DNA from: Xylophilus ampelinus
GTDB lineage: Bacteria; Pseudomonadota; Gammaproteobacteria; Burkholderiales; Burkholderiaceae_C
Reading direction: 5' to 3'
Length of the DNA stretch: 41,579 nucleotides
NCBI RefSeq assembly: GCF_901875635.1
Contig: NZ_CABFMN010000114.1
Span: forward strand, 1 to 41,579
Notes under the pieces: model-generated
What the model was told of the DNA's origin: nothing
Database searches by the model: none
The model's input: only the letters and a program-made list of their open reading frames with translations
Shown: piece by piece, positions 16,719 through 25,979 of the stretch
Position numbering within the stretch: the first letter of the stretch is position 1
Layout: the number at the start of each line of letters is the position of its first letter
Made by a program: the position numbers and the translations under genes

Positions 16719-19607
16719 ATGAGCGACACCCCGAACCAGCCCGGCCTGCAATCCCTCGCCAAGTCCTTCGAACCCGCCGCCATCGAGGCGCACTGGGGCC
16801 CCGAATGGGAGCAGCGCGGCTACGCGCGGGCGGGCTTCCGCGGCACGCAGCAGCCGAAGGACGGCGCGCCCTCCTTCGCCATCCAGCTGCCGCCGCCGAA
16901 CGTCACCGGCACGCTGCACATGGGCCATGCGTTCAACCAGACCATCATGGACAGCCTGACGCGCTACCACCGCATGGCGGGCGCGAACACGCTGTGGGTG
17001 CCCGGCACCGACCACGCCGGCATCGCGACACAGATCGTGGTCGAACGCCAGCTGCAGGCGCAGAACATCAGCCGCCACGACATGGGCCCGACGCCCGCCG
17101 AGGCGCGCAAGAACTTCGTGGCCAAGGTGTGGGAGTGGAAGGAGCAATCCGGCAACACCATCACCCAGCAGATGCGCCGCATGGGCGACACCGTGGACTG
17201 GAGCCGCGAGTACTTCACCATGGACGGGAAGCTGTCCAAGGTGGTCACGCAGACCTTCGTGCAGCTGTACGAAGAGGGCCTGATCTACCGCGGCAAGCGC
17301 CTGGGCAACTGGGACCCCGTGCTCAAGACTTCGGTGAGCGACCTGGAGGTCGAGAGCGAAGAGGAGGAAGGCTCGCTCTGGCACATCGCCTACCCGCTGG
17401 AAGACGGCAGCGGCACGCTGGTGGTGGCCACCACGCGGCCGGAGACCATGCTGGGCGACACCGCCGTGATGGTCCACCCCGAAGACGAGCGCTACCGGCA
17501 CCTGGTGGGCCGGCGCGTGAAGCTGCCGCTGGTGGACAAGCTGATTCCCATCATTGCCGACGCTTATGTCGACAAGGAATTCGGCACCGGCGTCGTGAAG
17601 GTCACGCCGGCCCACGACTACAACGACTATGCGGTCGGCCAACGCCACGGCCTGCAGATGGTGGGGGTGCTCGCGCTCGACGCCACCATCAACGACAACG
17701 CGCCCGAGAAGTACCGCGGCATGGACCGCTTCGTGGCGCGCAAGGCCATCGTGGCCGACCTGGAGGCGCTGGGCCTGCTGATCGAGGTGAAGAAGCACAA
17801 GCTCATGGTGCCGCGCTGCGCCCGCTCGGGCGCCGTCGTCGAGCCGATGCTCACCGACCAGTGGTACGTGGCGATGACCAAGCCGGGACGCAAGGGCGTG
17901 TCGATCGCGCAGCAGGCCATCGACGCGGTGAAGTCGGGCGAGGTGCGCTTCGTGCCCGAGAACTGGGTCAACACCTACAACCACTGGATGGAGAACATCC
18001 AGGACTGGACCATCTCGCGCCAGCTCTGGTGGGGCCACCAGATCCCGGCCTGGTACGACGAGGACGGCAACGTCTACGTCGCGCACGACGAGGCCGAGGC
18101 CCAGGCCAAGGCGCCCGGCAAGCAGTTGCGGCGCGACGAGGACGTGCTGGACACCTGGTACTCCTCCGCCCTCGTGCCCTTCTCCTCCCTGGGCTGGCCC
18201 GAGCAGACGCAGGACCTGTCGCTCTACCTGCCTTCGACGGTGCTGGTCACCGGCTACGACATCATCTTTTTCTGGGTCGCCCGGATGATCATGATGACGA
18301 AGCACTTCACGGGCAAGGTGCCGTTCAGGGACGTCTACATCCACGGCCTGGTGCGCGACGCGCAGGGCCAGAAGATGAGCAAGTCCGAGGGCAACGTGCT
18401 CGACCCGGTCGACCTGATCGACGGCATTTCGCTGGCGCCGCTGCTGGACAAGCGCACCACCGGCCTGCGCAAGCCCGAGACGGCACCCAAGGTGCGCAAG
18501 CAGACCGAGAAGGAATTCCCCGAAGGCATTCCGGCCTACGGCGCCGATGCGCTGCGCTTCACCTTCGCGGCGCTGGCCTCGCTGGGGCGCAGCATCAACT
18601 TCGATTCCAAGCGCTGCGAGGGCTATCGCAACTTCTGCAACAAGCTCTGGAACGCGACGCGCTTCGTGCTGATGAACTGCGAAGGCCAGGATTGCGGCCT
18701 GAAGGAGCACACCAAGGAAGAATGCCAGCCCGGCGGCCCCTTCCACGGCTACATGCGCTTCAGCCAGGCCGACCGCTGGATCGCTTCGCAGCTGCAGCGC
18801 GTGGAAGCGGAAGTGGCCAAGGGCTTCGAGGAATACCGCCTCGACAACGTCGCCAACGCGATCTACCAGTTCGCCTGGGACGAGTTCTGCGACTGGTACC
18901 TGGAGATCGCCAAGGTGCAGATCCAGACCGGCAGCGAGGCCGAGCAGCGCGCCACGCGCCGCACGCTGATCCGCACGCTGGAGACGCTGCTGCGCCTGGC
19001 GCACCCCGTCATCCCCTTCATCACCGAGGAGCTCTGGCAGAAGGTGGCCCCCGTGGCCGGCCGGGCCGGCCCGTCGGCCATGGTGGCGCCCTACCCCGTC
19101 GCCCAGCCCGAGAAGATCGACGAGGCGGCGGAAGCCCATGTGGCCAAGCTCAAGTCGCTGGTGGCGGCCTGCCGCACCCTGCGCGGCGAGATGAGCGTCT
19201 CTCCCGCGCAGCGGTTGCCGCTCTATGCTCTGGCCGAAACGCCGGCCGAGGCCGAGTTCCTGCGCGGCGCGGCGCCGGTGCTGCAGGCGCTGGCGAAGTT
19301 GAGCGAGCTCAAGGTTTTCGACGACGAAGCGGCATGGACGACCGCCGCGCAGGCCGCCCCGGTGGCGGTGGTCGGCGGCGCGCGGCTGGCGCTGTACGTG
19401 GAGATCGACGTGGTGGCCGAACGTGCGCGCCTGGGCAAGGAAATTGCGCGCATCGAGGGCGAGATCGCCAAGGCCAACGGCAAGCTGGGCAACGAGAGCT
19501 TCGTCGCACGGGCGCCCGCCGCCGTGATCGAGCAGGAGCGGCAGCGCCTGGCCGACTTCAGCACGACGCTGGAACGCCTAAAAAGTCAGGTTTTGCGTCT
19601 TGGCTGA
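16719..19607 (+). CDS. valS: valyl-tRNA synthetase
   Basis: A 962-residue class I aminoacyl-tRNA synthetase that charges tRNA-Val. The N-terminal Rossmann part has [15 protein letters not shown] (HIGH motif) and [13 protein letters not shown]. The inserted editing domain follows, with [13 protein letters not shown] and [15 protein letters not shown]. Then come [17 protein letters not shown] and [13 protein letters not shown] (KMSKS), the anticodon-binding domain ([20 protein letters not shown]) and a C-terminal coiled coil (about 890-960). The length is normal. I start at ATG 16719 (MSDTPNQPG), since earlier in-frame codons lie upstream of the probable promoter. Confidence 0.98.
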   Translation: MSDTPNQPGLQSLAKSFEPAAIEAHWGPEWEQRGYARAGFRGTQQPKDGAPSFAIQLPPPNVTGTLHMGHAFNQTIMDSLTRYHRMAGANTLWVPGTDHAGIATQIVVERQLQAQNISRHDMGPTPAEARKNFVAKVWEWKEQSGNTITQQMRRMGDTVDWSREYFTMDGKLSKVVTQTFVQLYEEGLIYRGKRLGNWDPVLKTSVSDLEVESEEEEGSLWHIAYPLEDGSGTLVVATTRPETMLGDTAVMVHPEDERYRHLVGRRVKLPLVDKLIPIIADAYVDKEFGTGVVKVTPAHDYNDYAVGQRHGLQMVGVLALDATINDNAPEKYRGMDRFVARKAIVADLEALGLLIEVKKHKLMVPRCARSGAVVEPMLTDQWYVAMTKPGRKGVSIAQQAIDAVKSGEVRFVPENWVNTYNHWMENIQDWTISRQLWWGHQIPAWYDEDGNVYVAHDEAEAQAKAPGKQLRRDEDVLDTWYSSALVPFSSLGWPEQTQDLSLYLPSTVLVTGYDIIFFWVARMIMMTKHFTGKVPFRDVYIHGLVRDAQGQKMSKSEGNVLDPVDLIDGISLAPLLDKRTTGLRKPETAPKVRKQTEKEFPEGIPAYGADALRFTFAALASLGRSINFDSKRCEGYRNFCNKLWNATRFVLMNCEGQDCGLKEHTKEECQPGGPFHGYMRFSQADRWIASQLQRVEAEVAKGFEEYRLDNVANAIYQFAWDEFCDWYLEIAKVQIQTGSEAEQRATRRTLIRTLETLLRLAHPVIPFITEELWQKVAPVAGRAGPSAMVAPYPVAQPEKIDEAAEAHVAKLKSLVAACRTLRGEMSVSPAQRLPLYALAETPAEAEFLRGAAPVLQALAKLSELKVFDDEAAWTTAAQAAPVAVVGGARLALYVEIDVVAERARLGKEIARIEGEIAKANGKLGNESFVARAPAAVIEQERQRLADFSTTLERLKSQVLRLG

Positions 19608-19680
19608 CAGCCAGCATTGACTCGGACTGGCTACCATGGTGAATTCGTCAAAGTAAAACCTTCTTACTCATTTTTGACCC
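19608..19680 (+). promoter_or_regulatory. possible galU promoter
   Basis: The spacer is AT-rich against its surroundings. TTGACT (19617-19622), 17 bases, then TGAATT (19640-19645) is a plausible sigma-70 pair about 35 nt before the galU ATG. No Shine-Dalgarno site is visible. This is a pattern match only. Confidence 0.4.
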
Positions 19681-20568
19681 ATGCCCACTTCGATGCGCAT
19701 CCGCAAAGCGGTCTTCCCCGTCGCCGGCTTCGGCACCCGCTTCCTGCCGGCCACCAAGGCCCAGCCCAAGGAAATGCTCCCGGTGGTCGACAAGCCGCTG
19801 ATCCAGTATGCCGTCGAGGAGGCCTACGCCGCCGGCATCCGCGACATGATCTTCGTCACCGGCCGCAACAAGCGCGCGATCGAGGACCACTACGACACCG
19901 CCTACGAGCTGGAGAGCCAGCTCGAGGCCAATGGCAAGGACGCGCTGCTGCATATCGCCCGCTCGGTCGCACCCGACGACATGACCTGTTCCTACGTGCG
20001 CCAGCCGCGCATGCTGGGCCTGGGCCACGCCGTGCTGTGCGCCGAGCACCTGGTGGGCGACCAGCCCTTCGCCGTGCTGCTGGCCGATGACCTGATGGTC
20101 GGTCCCGAGGGCGGCGAAGGCGTGCTGGCGCAGATGGTGCGCAACTACAACAACCTCGGCGGCTCGGTGCTCGCCGTGCAGGAAGTGCCGCTGGACCAGG
20201 TCAAGCGCTACGGCATCGTGGCCGGGGAATCCATGGGCAACGACATCACCAAGGTGACGGCGATGATCGAGAAACCCTCGCCCGAGAAGGCGCCCTCGCG
20301 CCTGGGCGTGGCGGGCCGCTACATCCTCACGCCCGGCGTGTTCGACGAAATCCGCAACCAGCCCAAGGGCGCGGGCGGCGAGATCCAGCTCACCGACGGC
20401 ATCGCCTCGCTGCTGAAGAAGGAGAACGTCTACGCCTATGCCTACAAGGGCACGCGCTACGACTGCGGCGCCAAGGAAGGCTTCCTGCAGGCGACGGTGG
20501 AACTGGCGCTGGCGCACCCGGAGGTGGGTGGCTCCTTCCGGGACTACCTCAAGAGCCTGTCGCTCTGA
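19681..20568 (+). CDS. galU: UTP-glucose-1-phosphate uridylyltransferase
   Basis: A 295-residue nucleotidyltransferase making UDP-glucose from UTP and glucose-1-phosphate for envelope and exopolysaccharide synthesis. The signature loop is [20 protein letters not shown]. It is followed by [66 protein letters not shown] and [12 protein letters not shown]. Length is as expected. ATG 19693 (MRIRKAVFP) is an alternative start four codons later. The last 20 nt overlap the 3' end of the opposite-strand SGNH hydrolase gene. Confidence 0.97.
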   Translation: MPTSMRIRKAVFPVAGFGTRFLPATKAQPKEMLPVVDKPLIQYAVEEAYAAGIRDMIFVTGRNKRAIEDHYDTAYELESQLEANGKDALLHIARSVAPDDMTCSYVRQPRMLGLGHAVLCAEHLVGDQPFAVLLADDLMVGPEGGEGVLAQMVRNYNNLGGSVLAVQEVPLDQVKRYGIVAGESMGNDITKVTAMIEKPSPEKAPSRLGVAGRYILTPGVFDEIRNQPKGAGGEIQLTDGIASLLKKENVYAYAYKGTRYDCGAKEGFLQATVELALAHPEVGGSFRDYLKSLSL

Positions 20569-21715
20569 CCGAGGCTCCGGACGGCGCGTCCGTCTGGGAG
20601 CGTATGAAGCGCACCACCTCCTCGTCGCTGATGGGGGTAACGGGCACTTTCACCACGTCGTGAAGGTGCTTGGCCATCGCCTGGGCCCACACGGTGTTCC
20701 ATACCAGGCCGTTGTGGAAGTCCGCCAGCATCGAGTGATCCGGCGAATCGCCGAGCGAATGGACCACCTGCAGCGTCGGCCCGATGTGCAGCGTCCTGAA
20801 GGCGGGCTTTCCATCGGCGTCGCGGGTGCCCAGGAATCCGCGGAACCATTGCCGGTCGCTGAAGAAACTGGTGTTCGGCGTGGCAGCAACCATCTTCTGC
20901 AAGGCGTCGTCGAAGCTGTCGGCCATCTTCGCGATGTTGTCGAGCGCCGTGCGAGATTGCCATTTCTCCAGATTCACCGCGTGGTTGGAATAGTCGAAGG
21001 CCCCGACGAGCACGATGCGCGTGCTCGGGTGATGCCGGTGGATCAGTGCCACGGCTTCGCCGATGTCGTCCAGGCAATTCTGGACGACGCGCTTCACCGC
21101 CGGCGATTCCGGGTTGCGTGACGCCTCGTCGGTCACCCCGATGTTCATGTCGTTGGTGCTGATGCGGATGATCACCACGCCGTTGCGCCAACGATCCGGG
21201 TCGCGGTCCATCAGGTTCACCAGGCGAGGCACCTGTCGGAACCGCGAGTCGGTGAACTCGCCCGTCAGGTTCTTGCAAGTCGCACCTGCATTCGCGAAGT
21301 TGTACAGGTAGTCCTGCTTGAGCGGGGCGCGTCCGCCGGGCAGTCCGATCAACTCGCGCAGCCACGCCACCTCGCCCGGCCGCCCCCAGGTCACCCACGG
21401 ACCCGAGTCCAGTTCCTGCCCGCGCAGCCGTGCGAGCACTTCGGTCCACTGGAACGTGTGTGCACGCAGCGCCCCCCCGCGTTCCGCCGAGCCGGGAGGA
21501 AAGCTCACCGAGTCCTGGAAGGACTGGCTGTTGGAATCGCCCACCACAGCCAGGGCGACCGAGCCCGACGGCGCCTTGTCGGTCGGCCATTCGGCCAGCC
21601 CGTCGCCCCACTGCGCCAGCAACAAGACGCCGAGTGCACCGGCGACGGCCACGCCCAGCAGGCCCCACTTGAGCCAGTTGCGGCGCGGCGAGCGCGGAGG
21701 AAAACCCAACGCCAT
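20549..21715 (-). CDS. membrane-anchored SGNH/GDSL-type hydrolase
   Basis: A 388-residue protein with an N-terminal membrane anchor (about 16-34) and a periplasmic SGNH-type domain. Block I is [10 protein letters not shown] (Ser61), block II is probably [11 protein letters not shown], block III is RISTNDMN (Asn/Asp), and block V is [10 protein letters not shown] with the Asp-x-His pair. Such enzymes remove acyl or acetyl groups from lipids or polysaccharides; the substrate is not evident. Its start overlaps the last base of the TusA-like gene stop (TGATG). It is the last gene of a Nudix-TusA-SGNH operon and overlaps galU by 20 nt tail to tail. I do not recognise a closer named family. Confidence 0.7.
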   Translation of the reverse strand: MALGFPPRSPRRNWLKWGLLGVAVAGALGVLLLAQWGDGLAEWPTDKAPSGSVALAVVGDSNSQSFQDSVSFPPGSAERGGALRAHTFQWTEVLARLRGQELDSGPWVTWGRPGEVAWLRELIGLPGGRAPLKQDYLYNFANAGATCKNLTGEFTDSRFRQVPRLVNLMDRDPDRWRNGVVIIRISTNDMNIGVTDEASRNPESPAVKRVVQNCLDDIGEAVALIHRHHPSTRIVLVGAFDYSNHAVNLEKWQSRTALDNIAKMADSFDDALQKMVAATPNTSFFSDRQWFRGFLGTRDADGKPAFRTLHIGPTLQVVHSLGDSPDHSMLADFHNGLVWNTVWAQAMAKHLHDVVKVPVTPISDEEVVRFIRSQTDAPSGASVRATGS

Positions 21716-21963
21716 CAGCGCCTCCTCAGCACATGGATGAAGTCGGTGCCCTGCGTCTGCTGATCGACCAGCGCGTTGCCGGTTTGGCGCGAGAAGGCCT
21801 GGAAGTCGCGCAGGGAGCCCGGGTCGGTGGCGAGCACCCTGAGCAGTTGTCCGGTCTGCATGTCGTTGAGCGCCTTCTTGGCCTTGAGGATCGGCAGCGG
21901 GCAGTTCAGCCCGCGCGTGTCGATCTCGCGGTCGATCGGGAGGGGGGTCGATGCGTCGTCCAT
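21715..21963 (-). CDS. TusA/SirA-like sulfur carrier protein
   Basis: An 82-residue two-layer sandwich protein of the TusA family. The strongly conserved DTRGLNCPLPILKAKKAL holds the persulfide-forming Cys21. It is followed by QLLRVLATDPGSLRDFQAFS, typical of the family. TusA proteins relay sulfur in tRNA thiolation, molybdenum cofactor or dissimilatory sulfur pathways; which one applies here is not shown. The gene begins 17 nt after the Nudix gene and overlaps the SGNH gene by one base, so the three are co-transcribed. cysM lies just upstream on the same strand, a loose sulfur-metabolism link. Confidence 0.9.
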   Translation of the reverse strand: MDDASTPLPIDREIDTRGLNCPLPILKAKKALNDMQTGQLLRVLATDPGSLRDFQAFSRQTGNALVDQQTQGTDFIHVLRRR

Positions 21964-21980
21964 GGCCGTTCCGGGCTGCC

Positions 21981-22529
21981 TCAGTTCAATCCACGTCGGC
22001 GCTCTTCGTTTTCCTGCGCCGTGAAGAAGACCGGCTCATGGCCACGCGTGCGCAGCCAGTCCGCCAATGCGTAGCCCGTGCCGGCCGGCCAGCATCGCAG
22101 GTCGGGCAGGTCGTACAGGCGGTAGTCCACCAGTTCGGGCGAGAGCTTCACCTCGCCGTCGGCCACCACGTGGTAGGCGATGATGACCTGGTTCATGCGC
22201 TGGAAGTCGTAGGCGCCGACGATCTTCAGCGCGCTCACGTCGAGGTTGGTCTCTTCCTTCACCTCGCGCGCCACGCCCTCCTCCGGCGTCTCGCCGGCTT
22301 CCATGAAGCCGGTGATGAGCGCGAACATCTTGGCCGGCCAGGCCGCGTTGCGGGCCAGCAGCACCTGGCCGCGGTATTCGACGATGGCGGCCAGCACGGG
22401 CGTCGGGTTGTTCCAGTGCGTGTGGCCGCAGGCGGGGCAGCGCAGGCGTGCCTTGGGGCCACCGTCCTCCATCATCTCGATCCATTCGAGCGGGGTCGCG
22501 CAGGCGGGGCAGAACTTGGGCAGATTCAT
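21981..22529 (-). CDS. Nudix hydrolase with N-terminal zinc ribbon
   Basis: A 182-residue pyrophosphohydrolase. A zinc ribbon (Cys7, Cys10, Cys31, Cys34 in CPAC pairs) precedes the Nudix domain. The Nudix box runs from Gly74: GFMEAGETPEEGVA, then REVKEETNLD, with all catalytic Glu and Arg residues present. The zinc ribbon recalls NADH pyrophosphatase NudC, but the NudC-specific motif after the box is absent, so the substrate is open. Copy 3 of the dispersed repeat ends 4 nt before the ATG and provides the only upstream purine run (AAGAG) that could serve as a ribosome site. It is the first gene of the three-gene operon with TusA and SGNH. Confidence 0.9.
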   Translation of the reverse strand: MNLPKFCPACATPLEWIEMMEDGGPKARLRCPACGHTHWNNPTPVLAAIVEYRGQVLLARNAAWPAKMFALITGFMEAGETPEEGVAREVKEETNLDVSALKIVGAYDFQRMNQVIIAYHVVADGEVKLSPELVDYRLYDLPDLRCWPAGTGYALADWLRTRGHEPVFFTAQENEERRRGLN

Positions 22530-22533
22530 CGTT

Positions 22534-22597
22534 TGCTACTCTTTTGATAGCTGCTTGCGCAGACGGGACGGGCGCTGCAGGCCTTTTTTGCTTGAAA
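22534..22597 (-). repeat. dispersed ~64-bp palindromic repeat, copy 3 (leader of Nudix gene)
   Basis: Reverse-oriented copy, read on the minus strand: TTTCAAGCAAAAAAGGCC, then TGCAGCGCCCGTC, the right arm decayed to TGCGCAAGC, and the tail AGCTATCAAAAGAGTAGCA. It fills most of the 74-bp spacer between cysM and the Nudix gene and stops 4 nt short of the Nudix ATG. Confidence 0.92.
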
Positions 22598-22603
22598 CGC
22601 GGA

Positions 22604-23512
22604 TCAGGCCGGAAACACGCCGGTCGAGAGGTAGCGATCGCCTCGATCGCACACGACGAAGACGATGGTCGCGTTCTCCACTTTCTTTGCGACCTGCAGG
22701 GCTACCCACAGCGCGCCGGCGGCCGAGATGCCGCCGAAGATGCCTTCCTCGCGCGCCAGGCGGCGGGCGAGTTCCTCGGCGTCGTCCTGGCTGACGTACA
22801 CGAGTTCGTCCACGCGGCTGGGCTCGTAGATCTTGGGCAGGTACTCCTGCGGCCACTTGCGGATGCCGGGGATGCGCGAGCCCTCGTCGGGCTGGGCGCC
22901 GACGATGCGAACCTCGGGGTTCTTTTCCTTCAGGAACTGCGACACGCCAGTGATGGTGCCTGTGGTTCCCATGGCGCTCACGAAGTGCGTGATGCGCCCG
23001 CCCGTCTGCTCCCACAGCTCGGGGCCGGTGGTCTCGTAGTGGATGCGCGGGTTGTCGGGATTGGCGAACTGGTCGAGCACGCGGCCCTTGCCCTGGCCGA
23101 CCATCTGCTCGGCCAGGTCGCGTGCGTACTCCATGCCGCCGCTCTTGGGCGTAAGGATGAGTTCGGCGCCGAAGGCCTTCATGGTCTGCGCACGCTCGAC
23201 CGACAGGTCCTCCGGCATGATGAGCACCATGCGGTAGCCCTTGACGGCCGCGGCCATCGCCAGCGCGATGCCGGTGTTGCCCGAGGTGGCCTCGATGAGG
23301 GTGTCGCCGGGGCGGATCTCGCCGCGCTCCTCGGCACGCCGGATCATCGACAGCGCGGGGCGGTCCTTCACGGAACCGGCCGGGTTGTTGCCTTCGAGCT
23401 TGGCCAGGATCACGTTGCCGCGGGCGGCGTTCTCCGCAGCATCGATGCGCTGCAGCGCCACCAGCGGCGTGCGGCCGATCGCGTCTTCGATCGTCGGGTA
23501 GGAATGGGTCAT
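22604..23512 (-). CDS. cysM: cysteine synthase B (O-acetylserine sulfhydrylase)
   Basis: A 302-residue PLP enzyme of the CysM type, making cysteine (or S-sulfocysteine from thiosulfate) from O-acetylserine. The PLP lysine is Lys49 in EGNNPAGSVKDRPA. The phosphate-binding loop is EATSGNTGIALAM, the second loop is SAMGTTGTITG, and the C-terminal CDRGDRYLSTGVF is diagnostic for CysM over CysK. Length matches E. coli CysM. The open frame continues upstream to 23869 through the antisense of the tRNA gene, but that part has no protein character, so I place the start at ATG 23512 (MTHSYPTIED). Confidence 0.95.
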   Translation of the reverse strand: MTHSYPTIEDAIGRTPLVALQRIDAAENAARGNVILAKLEGNNPAGSVKDRPALSMIRRAEERGEIRPGDTLIEATSGNTGIALAMAAAVKGYRMVLIMPEDLSVERAQTMKAFGAELILTPKSGGMEYARDLAEQMVGQGKGRVLDQFANPDNPRIHYETTGPELWEQTGGRITHFVSAMGTTGTITGVSQFLKEKNPEVRIVGAQPDEGSRIPGIRKWPQEYLPKIYEPSRVDELVYVSQDDAEELARRLAREEGIFGGISAAGALWVALQVAKKVENATIVFVVCDRGDRYLSTGVFPA

Positions 23513-23592
23513 GGGTTCTGTGGTGGTGGCCGCCTGCTTCCGCCGGAGGGCGCAAAGCCCACCGGAAGGCGGGTCCGGCCGGGGCACTGTGC

Positions 23593-23606
23593 CATAATTT
23601 TGGGCT
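23593..23606 (+). promoter_or_regulatory. -10 box and GC discriminator of tRNA-Leu
   Basis: CATAAT (23593-23598), three bases, then GGGCT (23602-23606) lies 16 nt before the tRNA 5' end. Spacing between the -10 and GGGCT is identical to that at valS and rpmB. No clear -35 is visible. Confidence 0.5.
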
Positions 23607-23621
23607 GTCTTTGCGCTCCGT

Positions 23622-23706
23622 GCCGGAGTGGTGAAATTGGTAGACGCAGGGGACTCAAAATCCCCCGCCGCAAGGCGTGCCGGTTCGATTCCGGCCTCCG
23701 GCACCA
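23622..23706 (+). tRNA. tRNA-Leu (anticodon CAA)
   Basis: An 85-nt tRNA with encoded CCA. The acceptor stem GCCGGAG pairs perfectly with CTCCGGC, followed by discriminator A and CCA. The anticodon arm is GGGGA-CTCAAAA-TCCCC with CAA at the anticodon, reading TTG codons. A long variable arm (CGCCGCAAGGCG region) and the T arm GCCGG-TTCGATT-CCGGC are typical of class II leucine tRNA. Confidence 0.96.
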
Positions 23707-23714
23707 AAAAGCTT

Positions 23715-23743
23715 GGCCCGCCTTTGGCGGGCCTTTGCTTTTT
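23715..23743 (+). terminator. Rho-independent terminator after tRNA-Leu
   Basis: GGCCCGCC-TTT-GGCGGGCC is a perfect 8-bp stem with a 3-nt loop, starting 9 nt after the tRNA and followed by TTTGCTTTTT. Confidence 0.92.
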
Positions 23744-23757
23744 GGGCCTTCGCGCAC

Positions 23758-23836
23758 GGAATCGAACCGGCACGCCCTTGGCGGTCTGTGATCGTCCTCG
23801 CTGGCGCGAGGACGAGGGTTCGATTCCGACCTCCTG
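23758..23836. pseudogene. two tRNA-Leu-like 3'-end fragments
   Basis: GGAATCGAACCGGCACGCC (23758-23776) is the exact reverse complement of 19 nt of the variable-arm/T-arm region of the intact tRNA (23676-23694). About 40 nt further, a 9-bp hairpin CGTCCTCGC-TGGC-GCGAGGACG (23793-23814) is followed directly by AGGGTTCGATTCCGACCTCC. That sequence shares the 11-nt T-loop core and the CCTCC of the tRNA in direct orientation. Neither fragment can fold as a full tRNA. They look like remnants of a duplicated tRNA or of an attachment site. Confidence 0.6.
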
Positions 23837-23874
23837 CGCTGCGCCGTGTGCGATCGCTGCGCTGCGCATCGGGG

Positions 23875-24786
23875 TCAGTTGTCCAAGCCCTGCCGCACGG
23901 TCGGATACCGCAGGCGCATCCCGAGCTCTCGCTTCAGGCGCGTGTTGTCCAGGCGGCGCGACTCGTTCATGAAGCTCAGGCGCTGCGGCGACATCCGGCG
24001 CTGCGCCTCGTCGCGGTCGATGCGCGGCGGGCGCGGCAGGCCATAGAGGTCGGCAGCGAAGTCCATGTAGTCACCCATCTTCAGGTCGGTGTCGTCGTTG
24101 GCGTTGACCACGCGCTGCGGCCGGCCGCGGAAAAGCGCGGCGATGCAGGCGCGCGCCAGATCGTCGGCATGGATGTGGTTGGTGTAGACGTCGTCCTCGG
24201 CACGCAGCACGGGCATGGCCTGCAACAGGCGCTCGCGCGGCGTACCGCCCTCGCGGTCGGGCGCGTAGATGCCCGGGATGCGCAGGATGGTGGCGCGCAC
24301 GCCGGCACCGCGGCCCAGGTGGCGCACGATGCGCTCGGCATCGACGCGTCGCTGCGCGCGCAGGGTGTCGGGCTGCACCCGGCGGGTCTCGTCGATGCAG
24401 GCGCCGGCACAGTCGCCGTACACGCCGGTGGTCGAACCGTAGACCAGCGCCCGCGGCGGCGAGCGCCGGCGCAGCGCATGCGCAAGCGCCAGCGTGCGGC
24501 CGTCGCGGGCCCCTGCCACCTCGCCGGCCGGCGGCGGCGCCAGGTGCAGCACCCGCGTGGACAGACCTCCGAGCCGGCGCAGGCTGGCCGGCACGTCGAG
24601 GTCGCCGACGAGCGGCACCGCGCCTGCGGTACGCAACTCGGGCACGCGCGAAGGACTGGACGTCAGCGCCAGCACCTGCATGCGGCCGCCGAGCTGACGC
24701 AGCACGCGCAGGCCGACGTCGCCACAGCCGACGACGAGCAGCCGCCCGCGCCGAAAGCGCGCAGGCAGCGCGCCGAGGGGGTTCAT
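23875..24786 (-). CDS. NAD(P)-dependent epimerase-type SDR
   Basis: A 303-residue Rossmann-fold protein of the extended (atypical) SDR group, similar to YeeZ-like sugar-nucleotide epimerases. The nucleotide-binding motif is LLVVGCGDVGLRVLRQLG. Then come VPLVGDLDVPASL, the active-site region LVYGSTTGVYGDCAGACIDE, ATILRIPGIYAPDREGGTPR and VYTNHIHADDLARACIAALF. I use ATG 24786; a TTG four codons upstream is possible. It is divergent from the 2Fe-2S reductase gene with a 53-nt spacer. The substrate is not evident. Confidence 0.85.
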   Translation of the reverse strand: MNPLGALPARFRRGRLLVVGCGDVGLRVLRQLGGRMQVLALTSSPSRVPELRTAGAVPLVGDLDVPASLRRLGGLSTRVLHLAPPPAGEVAGARDGRTLALAHALRRRSPPRALVYGSTTGVYGDCAGACIDETRRVQPDTLRAQRRVDAERIVRHLGRGAGVRATILRIPGIYAPDREGGTPRERLLQAMPVLRAEDDVYTNHIHADDLARACIAALFRGRPQRVVNANDDTDLKMGDYMDFAADLYGLPRPPRIDRDEAQRRMSPQRLSFMNESRRLDNTRLKRELGMRLRYPTVRQGLDN

Positions 24787-24839
24787 GTTTGAAGGCAAAA
24801 TCCCGGGTTCCCTGTCGAAGACCGAGCCGAAGAATACCC

Positions 24840-25904
24840 ATGAGCCTTGCCGCGCCCCACGATGCGGGCTTTTCCGTCACCGTCGAACCCAGCGGCCGCG
24901 CCTTCACGGTGAGCGGCGAAGAGACCATCCTCTCGGCGGGCATCCGCCAGGGCATCGGCCTGCCCTACGGCTGCAAGGACGGCGCCTGCGGCTCCTGCAA
25001 GTGCAAGAAGCTCTCGGGCACCGTGACGATGGAGGCGCACCAGAGCAAGGCGCTGTCGGCCGACGAGGAACTGGCCGGCTACATCCTCACCTGCCGCTCG
25101 CACCCCACGAGCGACGTGGTGCTCGAATCCCGCCAGGTCACCGAGGCCGGCGCCTTCCCGATCCGCAAGATGCCGGCCCGCGTGCTGGCGCTGACGAAGC
25201 AGTCGCACGACGTGATGATGATGCGGCTGCAGTTGCCGGCGGGCGAGCCCCTCCAGTTCCACGCGGGCCAGTACGTCGAATTCATCCTGCGCGACGGCGC
25301 GCGGCGCAGCTACTCGATGGCCAACGCGCCGCACACGCTGGCCGAGCCGGGCACCGGCATCGAGCTGCACATCCGCCACATGCCGGGCGGCAAGTTCACC
25401 GACCACGTCTTCGGCGCGATGAAGGAGAAGGAGATCCTTCGCATCGAAGGGCCCTACGGCAGCTTCTTCCTGCGCGAGGACTCGGACAAGCCGATCGTGA
25501 TGCTCGCCTCGGGCACCGGCTTCGCGCCGATCAAGGCGCTGATCGAGCACATGAAGTTCAAGGCCATCGACCGTCCCGCCACGCTCTATTGGGGCGGCCG
25601 CCGGCCCGAGGACCTGTACATGGACGCCTGGCTGCGCGAGCGCCTGGCCGAGATGCCCCACCTGCGCTACGTGCCGGTCATCTCCAACGCCACGCCGGAA
25701 GACAACTGGACGGGACGCACCGGCTTCGTCCATCGCGCGGTGCTGGAAGACATCGCCGACCTCTCGGGCCACCAGGTGTATGCCTGCGGCGCGCCGATCG
25801 TGGTCGAGTCGGCCAGGCGCGATTACGTGGCCGAGGGCGGCCTGCCCGAGGACGAGTTCTACGCCGACTCGTTCACGACCGAGGCAGACAAGGCGCTGCC
25901 CTAG
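24840..25904 (+). CDS. 2Fe-2S ferredoxin/FAD/NAD(P)H reductase (CDP-6-deoxy-glucoseen reductase-like)
   Basis: A 354-residue flavin reductase. The N-terminal plant-type ferredoxin domain (about 10-98) binds a 2Fe-2S cluster through Cys45, Cys50, Cys53 and Cys85 (YGCKDGACGSCKC and ILTCRS). The FAD domain follows, with RRSYSMANAP and HIRHMPGGKFTDHVF, then the NAD(P) domain with LASGTGFAPIKALIEHM and YACGAPIVVESAR. Homologues in this bacterial group are usually labelled CDP-6-deoxy-delta-3,4-glucoseen reductase. The same domain order serves many oxygenases, so the true electron acceptor is unknown. The start ATG 24840 removes an unlikely basic extension beginning at 24789. Confidence 0.9.
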   Translation: MSLAAPHDAGFSVTVEPSGRAFTVSGEETILSAGIRQGIGLPYGCKDGACGSCKCKKLSGTVTMEAHQSKALSADEELAGYILTCRSHPTSDVVLESRQVTEAGAFPIRKMPARVLALTKQSHDVMMMRLQLPAGEPLQFHAGQYVEFILRDGARRSYSMANAPHTLAEPGTGIELHIRHMPGGKFTDHVFGAMKEKEILRIEGPYGSFFLREDSDKPIVMLASGTGFAPIKALIEHMKFKAIDRPATLYWGGRRPEDLYMDAWLRERLAEMPHLRYVPVISNATPEDNWTGRTGFVHRAVLEDIADLSGHQVYACGAPIVVESARRDYVAEGGLPEDEFYADSFTTEADKALP

Positions 25905-25979
25905 CCTGGCCGCGGGCAGCGGAACTCAGGGATAGCCGCGCTGCGGGCCACGCGCCGGATGCGGACAATCGCCGGCATC

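Noticed and set aside
16584..19139. Long minus-strand open frame joined upstream of yaaA, antisense to valS
   Set aside because: The true yaaA begins at [10 protein letters not shown] (16583); the rest mirrors the valS codon pattern and has no protein features.
23513..23869. In-frame N-terminal extension of cysM running through the antisense of tRNA-Leu
   Set aside because: The extension is read across a tRNA gene and its terminator and gives the familiar spurious peptide seen at antisense tRNA-Leu loci; CysM length is already complete from 23512.
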